DNA from: an uncultured Subdoligranulum sp.
GTDB taxonomy: Bacteria; Bacillota_A; Clostridia; Oscillospirales; Ruminococcaceae
Reading direction: 5' to 3'
DNA length: 8,093 nucleotides
Assembly (NCBI RefSeq): GCF_937890665.1
Contig: NZ_CALADU010000122.1
Location: forward strand, 1 to 8,093
The notes beneath the pieces are model-generated. The model did no database searches. It worked only from the letters and a program-made list of their open reading frames with translations, and was not told the DNA's origin. Shown here in pieces: positions 5,900-8,093 of the stretch. The translations under genes were made by a program, and so were the position numbers. Numbering within the stretch: the stretch's first letter is position 1; each line of letters opens with the position of its first letter.

Positions 5900-6907
5900 A
5901 TGATTTGGCAAAAAATGCTCTATAGGACTGGCGCACTTCTGCTGAGTACGGCGATTCTGCTGGCGGGAAGCATGGAAATAGGCGAGGCGGCTAAAGCCGG
6001 GAGCAGCAACGCACAGGATGTGCTAGTGCGGGCGCAGGAGCGTGATGCGACGTTTGCGCCCGCCATACGCTATTTTATGCAAGCGCCGGAAGCCAAGGGC
6101 AGCGATACGCCCTACGGGAACAATACGGTGGCAGGGCATTATGCGCAGGCTGGTGATGCCAGAATTTACTATGAGATTTACGGCAAGGGGAAGCCGCTGT
6201 TTGTTTTTCACGGCGGCGGCGTGGGTACGCCCTATGAAATGGGACAGATGATCGACAACTTGCGGAAGAATTACCAAGTGATTGTTGTGTCCACCCGCGG
6301 ACACGGACGCTCAGAAATCGGCCATTCGGAGCTGACCTATGAGCAGAAGGCGAATGATATGCTGGCGGTGATGAAGGAAGTCACCAATGAGCCTGCTATC
6401 TTGCTGGGTTTCAGCGATGGTGCATATACAGCCTACAAGGTTGCCTCCATGTACCCGGAACGCACAGAGCGCATCGTGGCCATCGGTGCAGGTACACTCA
6501 AGCCAGGTTTTTTCAGCGGGGAAATGAAGGTAGCGGATTTAGAGAAAATAGATGCAGCTTTTATAGAGCAGCAGAAAAAAATCATGCCGGAGCCGGAACG
6601 CTATCAGGAATTTTGCACGAACTATATGAAATTCTGGAGCAAAATGGAAGTCGGCGAAGATTTCCTGCGGACGATTGAATGCCCAGTGCTGTTGATTGCC
6701 GGAGACGAGGATGACCATGCGCCTTTGGTGACGATGGTGGAGGCAGAGCAGTATATCCCAAAAGCCAGCCTATGTATCGTCCCCAAAGCATGGCACACGG
6801 CATTTCTTGATAATTTTGATGTAACATGGACAGCGATAGAGCAGTTCTTGCAAACGGATAAAGCAAAGCTAATCGGCAGCAGGAAAGTGGAGTATAACAG
6901 AAAATAA
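5900..6907 (+). CDS. Exported alpha/beta hydrolase
   Basis: The product is 335 aa; GGAGG (5888-5892) lies inside the end of the previous gene and the start codon is 2 bases after its stop. Residues 1-33 form a signal peptide: K5 and R9, a hydrophobic core (TGALLLSTAILLAGS), then GEAAKA as a type I cleavage region. There is no lipobox Cys. The hydrolase fold shows the oxyanion segment HGGG (104-107), STRGHGRS, the nucleophile elbow G-F-S172-D-G, a late acid in GDEDDH (around D269-D272) and H299 in AWHTAF, so the catalytic triad appears complete. A stretch of about 75 residues between the signal and the fold is unassigned. It acts outside the cytoplasmic membrane as an esterase, amidase or similar enzyme. 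Being the only secreted enzyme of the operon, it might process an exported product or an environmental substrate; both are guesses. Confidence 0.87.
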   Translation: MIWQKMLYRTGALLLSTAILLAGSMEIGEAAKAGSSNAQDVLVRAQERDATFAPAIRYFMQAPEAKGSDTPYGNNTVAGHYAQAGDARIYYEIYGKGKPLFVFHGGGVGTPYEMGQMIDNLRKNYQVIVVSTRGHGRSEIGHSELTYEQKANDMLAVMKEVTNEPAILLGFSDGAYTAYKVASMYPERTERIVAIGAGTLKPGFFSGEMKVADLEKIDAAFIEQQKKIMPEPERYQEFCTNYMKFWSKMEVGEDFLRTIECPVLLIAGDEDDHAPLVTMVEAEQYIPKASLCIVPKAWHTAFLDNFDVTWTAIEQFLQTDKAKLIGSRKVEYNRK

Positions 6908-7017
6908 TGTGATATAGGTTTTTGGGGGGGTGCAAAATCCCCACCGAGGGGGTGCAAGGGGGGTTCTTCGTTAATCGAGTATAGGGGTTGCATCGTTATT
7001 TTGTATCACTTTGATTG
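6908..7017. other. G-rich spacer between operon end and recombinase remnant
   Basis: This 110-base stretch has no gene. It has a run of seven G (6924-6930) and two direct copies of GGGGGTGCAA (6926-6935 and 6948-6957). A GGGG-TGCAAAAT-CCCC inverted arrangement covers about 6927-6942, with a second possible pairing of CCCC with GGGGG just after it. No T-tract follows, so I do not call an intrinsic terminator. The operon transcript may read on toward the recombinase remnant and its terminator. Confidence 0.5.
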
Positions 7018-7656
7018 GTAAAGGGGAACTCCTCATCACTATCATGAGCAGCCTGGCACAGGAAGAAAACCGGAGCATTTCGGAAAACGTCACCTGGGGT
7101 CATCGGAAGCGGTTCGCTGACGGCAAGGATCTACCGATGCAACGACAAGTTCAAGAGCCATTGCAAGACACCGCATCTGACAGAGGATGATATCAAAGAA
7201 GCCTTCGTCCGGGCCGCCAACCGGCTCATCGAAAACAAAGCGGACGTACTTGACAGCATCACCCTGCTGAAGGAACGGCTCACTGACACAGAAGCCTTGG
7301 AAGAGGAGCGAGACAGGCTCAGCACAGATTTGAACCTGCTGGCCGACAAGGTACAGCAGCTCATAGCCGAGAACGCCAGGGTCGCGCAGAACCAGGATGA
7401 TTATGACCGGAATTACAACGAACTGGTCAGCCGGTATGAAGCGGTGAAGACACAGTACAACAAGACCTGTGAAGCCATCCAGTATCGCAAAGCCCGGAGC
7501 CGTCAGATGGACAGCTTCATCAGGGAGCTTCGGGATCAGGATCTCATCAAGGAGTTCGATGCCAGGCTGTGGGGCAGCCTGGTGGACTTCATCACGGTAT
7601 ACAGCAAAGACGATATCCGGGTGACCTTCAAGGACGGGACGGAAATCAGAGCATAA
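7018..7656 (+). pseudogene. Large serine recombinase remnant with internal deletion and frameshift (right copy)
   Basis: The homology begins abruptly around 7020 at KGELLITIMSSLAQEENRS, followed by ISENVTWGHRKRFADGK. This is the end of the resolvase-type catalytic domain and long helix of TnpX-like recombinases. At about 7127-7129 the text jumps, in a different frame, to IYRCNDKFKSHCKTPHLTED, the late part of the recombinase zinc beta-ribbon. That frame runs through the coiled coil (LIENKADVLDSITLLKERL) to TAA at 7654-7656. The catalytic Ser region and most of the recombinase domain are missing, so the gene is dead. The longest intact piece after an ATG (7297-7656, 119 aa) is C-terminal coiled coil and tail only. 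Bases 7355-7587 are about 95% identical to the left-edge fragment. Confidence 0.85.
7355..7587 (+). repeat. Direct repeat of bases 1-233 (recombinase coiled-coil segment)
   Basis: It aligns without gaps to bases 1-233 at an offset of 7354. By eye there are 12 substitutions, for example at left-copy positions 56, 59, 65, 91, 98, 105, 107, 112, 146, 169, 188 and 199. The similarity drops sharply after this point. The pair brackets the whole regulator-plus-operon segment in the same orientation. Confidence 0.85.
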
Positions 7657-7705
7657 AAAAGTCAGGGCAGTTTGCCAACTGAATGGCAGCTGCCCTGACT
7701 TTTTT
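7655..7705. terminator. Strong bidirectional intrinsic terminator
   Basis: AAAAAAGTCAGGGCAG (7655-7670) is the exact inverted copy of CTGCCCTGACTTTTTT (7690-7705). This gives a GC-rich 10-bp stem flanked by A and T tracts on both sides and a 19-base loop. It starts within the stop codon of the recombinase remnant and touches the stop of the convergent small ORF, so it can serve both strands. Confidence 0.92.
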
Positions 7706-7787
7706 ATATTGCTTTTAACTGGGCGCGCAGTCTGGCTTCCGCTTTGTGATAAATGGTATCCAGAATATCCGCGTCATCTAAGCCCAT
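7704..7787 (-). CDS. Possible 27-aa small protein
   Basis: The ORF reads MGLDDADILDTIYHKAEAR then LRAQLKAI and stops. It has AAGGAG 8 bases before the ATG and a plausible promoter upstream, and it ends precisely at the shared terminator. It is short enough to occur by chance, but the combination of promoter, ribosome binding site, ORF and terminator is orderly. The peptide is amphipathic, acidic at the N-terminus and basic at the C-terminus, and probably one helix. I do not recognise it. It could be a small regulator, or the surviving start of a longer gene cut by the terminator region. Confidence 0.45.
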   Translation of the reverse strand: MGLDDADILDTIYHKAEARLRAQLKAI

Positions 7788-7822
7788 GATATTAGCTCCT
7801 TGTTGTAGATTCCTTTTGTTCC

Positions 7823-7850
7823 TGTATACTATGATGGCGCAGATTTGTAA
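7823..7850 (-). promoter_or_regulatory. Candidate promoter for the 27-aa ORF
   Basis: On the minus strand, TTACAA (7850-7845) and TATACA (7828-7823) are 16 bases apart. Each matches 4 of 6 consensus bases. They lie about 36 bases upstream of the small start codon. The match is modest and is supported mainly by its position. Confidence 0.35.
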
Positions 7851-8040
7851 GGAAAAGAGTGAACCTGCCTATGCACACGGGGGTGTTCAAAATCCCTGCT
7901 ATCGTTCGATTGTATCAAATACAGACACCTTTGAGATACAGCGTGCAGCCCGGGGAGGACGAAAGTGGCAGGAAAACGATGCGGAGAGGGTGTGCGTGGA
8001 GTATAAAAGGAGTATAAAAGGAGTATGTTTTATCCGATGT
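7851..8040. other. Apparently non-coding stretch
   Basis: I see no convincing gene here. The only open frame across it (7753-8043, plus) starts inside the opposite-strand small ORF and has no ribosome binding site or family-like sequence. The stretch contains GGGGGTGTTCAAAATCCC (7879-7896), which resembles the G-rich motif at 6926-6942, and the short tandem repeat listed separately. Confidence 0.5.
7998..8026 (+). repeat. 11-bp tandem repeat, 2.6 copies
   Basis: GGAGTATAAAA occurs at 7998-8008 and 8009-8019, followed by GGAGTAT at 8020-8026. Each unit carries a TATAAA-like box, so slippage here could alter a weak promoter facing right. The copy number is small. Confidence 0.7.
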
Positions 8041-8093
8041 TGAAGTGGTAAACTAAAATTGGACACGGAGGGGGTAATTTTTGGACATACGGT
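8041..8093 (+). mobile_element. Possible left end of an IS3-family insertion sequence (cut by window edge)
   Basis: The 25 bases from 8041 start TGAAGTGG and end AAAATTGGACA. This resembles in length and layout the IS3/IS150-group terminal repeats, which start TG and end near TTGGAC about 25 bases in. Immediately inside is GGAGGGGG (8067-8074), then a TTG at 8081 that would start a frame reading (M)DIR, where orfA of such an element usually begins. The window stops at 8093, so neither the transposase nor the other end can be seen. Confidence 0.3.

Noticed and set aside
7753..8043. Plus-strand open frame of 96 codons after the terminator
   Set aside because: It starts within the opposite-strand small ORF, lacks a ribosome binding site and shows no recognisable or balanced protein composition.

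Overview
The window looks like an accessory island in an anaerobic Firmicute. The mid-range GC content, strong AGGAGG-type ribosome binding sites, oxygen-sensitive radical SAM and ferredoxin enzymes, and TnpX-like large serine recombinase remnants all fit. A Selenomonas-like member of the Negativicutes is my best guess, but that is inference rather than an identification.

Layout. Bases 1-302 are the 3' end of a large serine recombinase gene. Bases 360-1286 (minus strand) encode a LysR-type regulator. It is divergent from an apparent eight-gene operon on the plus strand (1440-6907): a small Cys-repeat peptide of the ACGX-repeat type; a radical SAM/SPASM maturase; a nitroreductase; a VOC/glyoxalase-fold protein; a second radical SAM protein with a CX4CX2C cluster motif; a flavodoxin/2[4Fe-4S] ferredoxin fusion (EFR1 type); a PPC/DUF296 protein; and an exported alpha/beta hydrolase. 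From the maturase onward the genes are 2-20 bases apart, each with its own ribosome binding site. Bases 7018-7656 are a second, internally deleted recombinase remnant. It is followed by a strong bidirectional terminator shared with a convergent 27-codon minus-strand ORF (7704-7787). The last bases may be the left end of an IS3-family element.

How it may work together. A 29-bp palindrome with a LysR-type T-N11-A box lies in the divergent promoter region. It is centred about 63 bases upstream of the predicted operon start, the usual position for LysR activation, and it overlaps the likely regulator promoter. The operon would make a ribosomally synthesised peptide with four identical CGSGDK cores spaced exactly 11 residues apart. 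The SPASM enzyme would modify it, probably by Cys thioether or related chemistry. The other redox enzymes could supply electrons or further tailoring, or could be an older metabolic operon the peptide pair joined. No peptide transporter or dedicated leader protease is visible.

The peptide/maturase pair matches a family that is named in annotation databases (ACGX system). To my knowledge its product is uncharacterised. The extended redox operon and the flanking pair of about 95% identical recombinase remnants are the points most worth following up.
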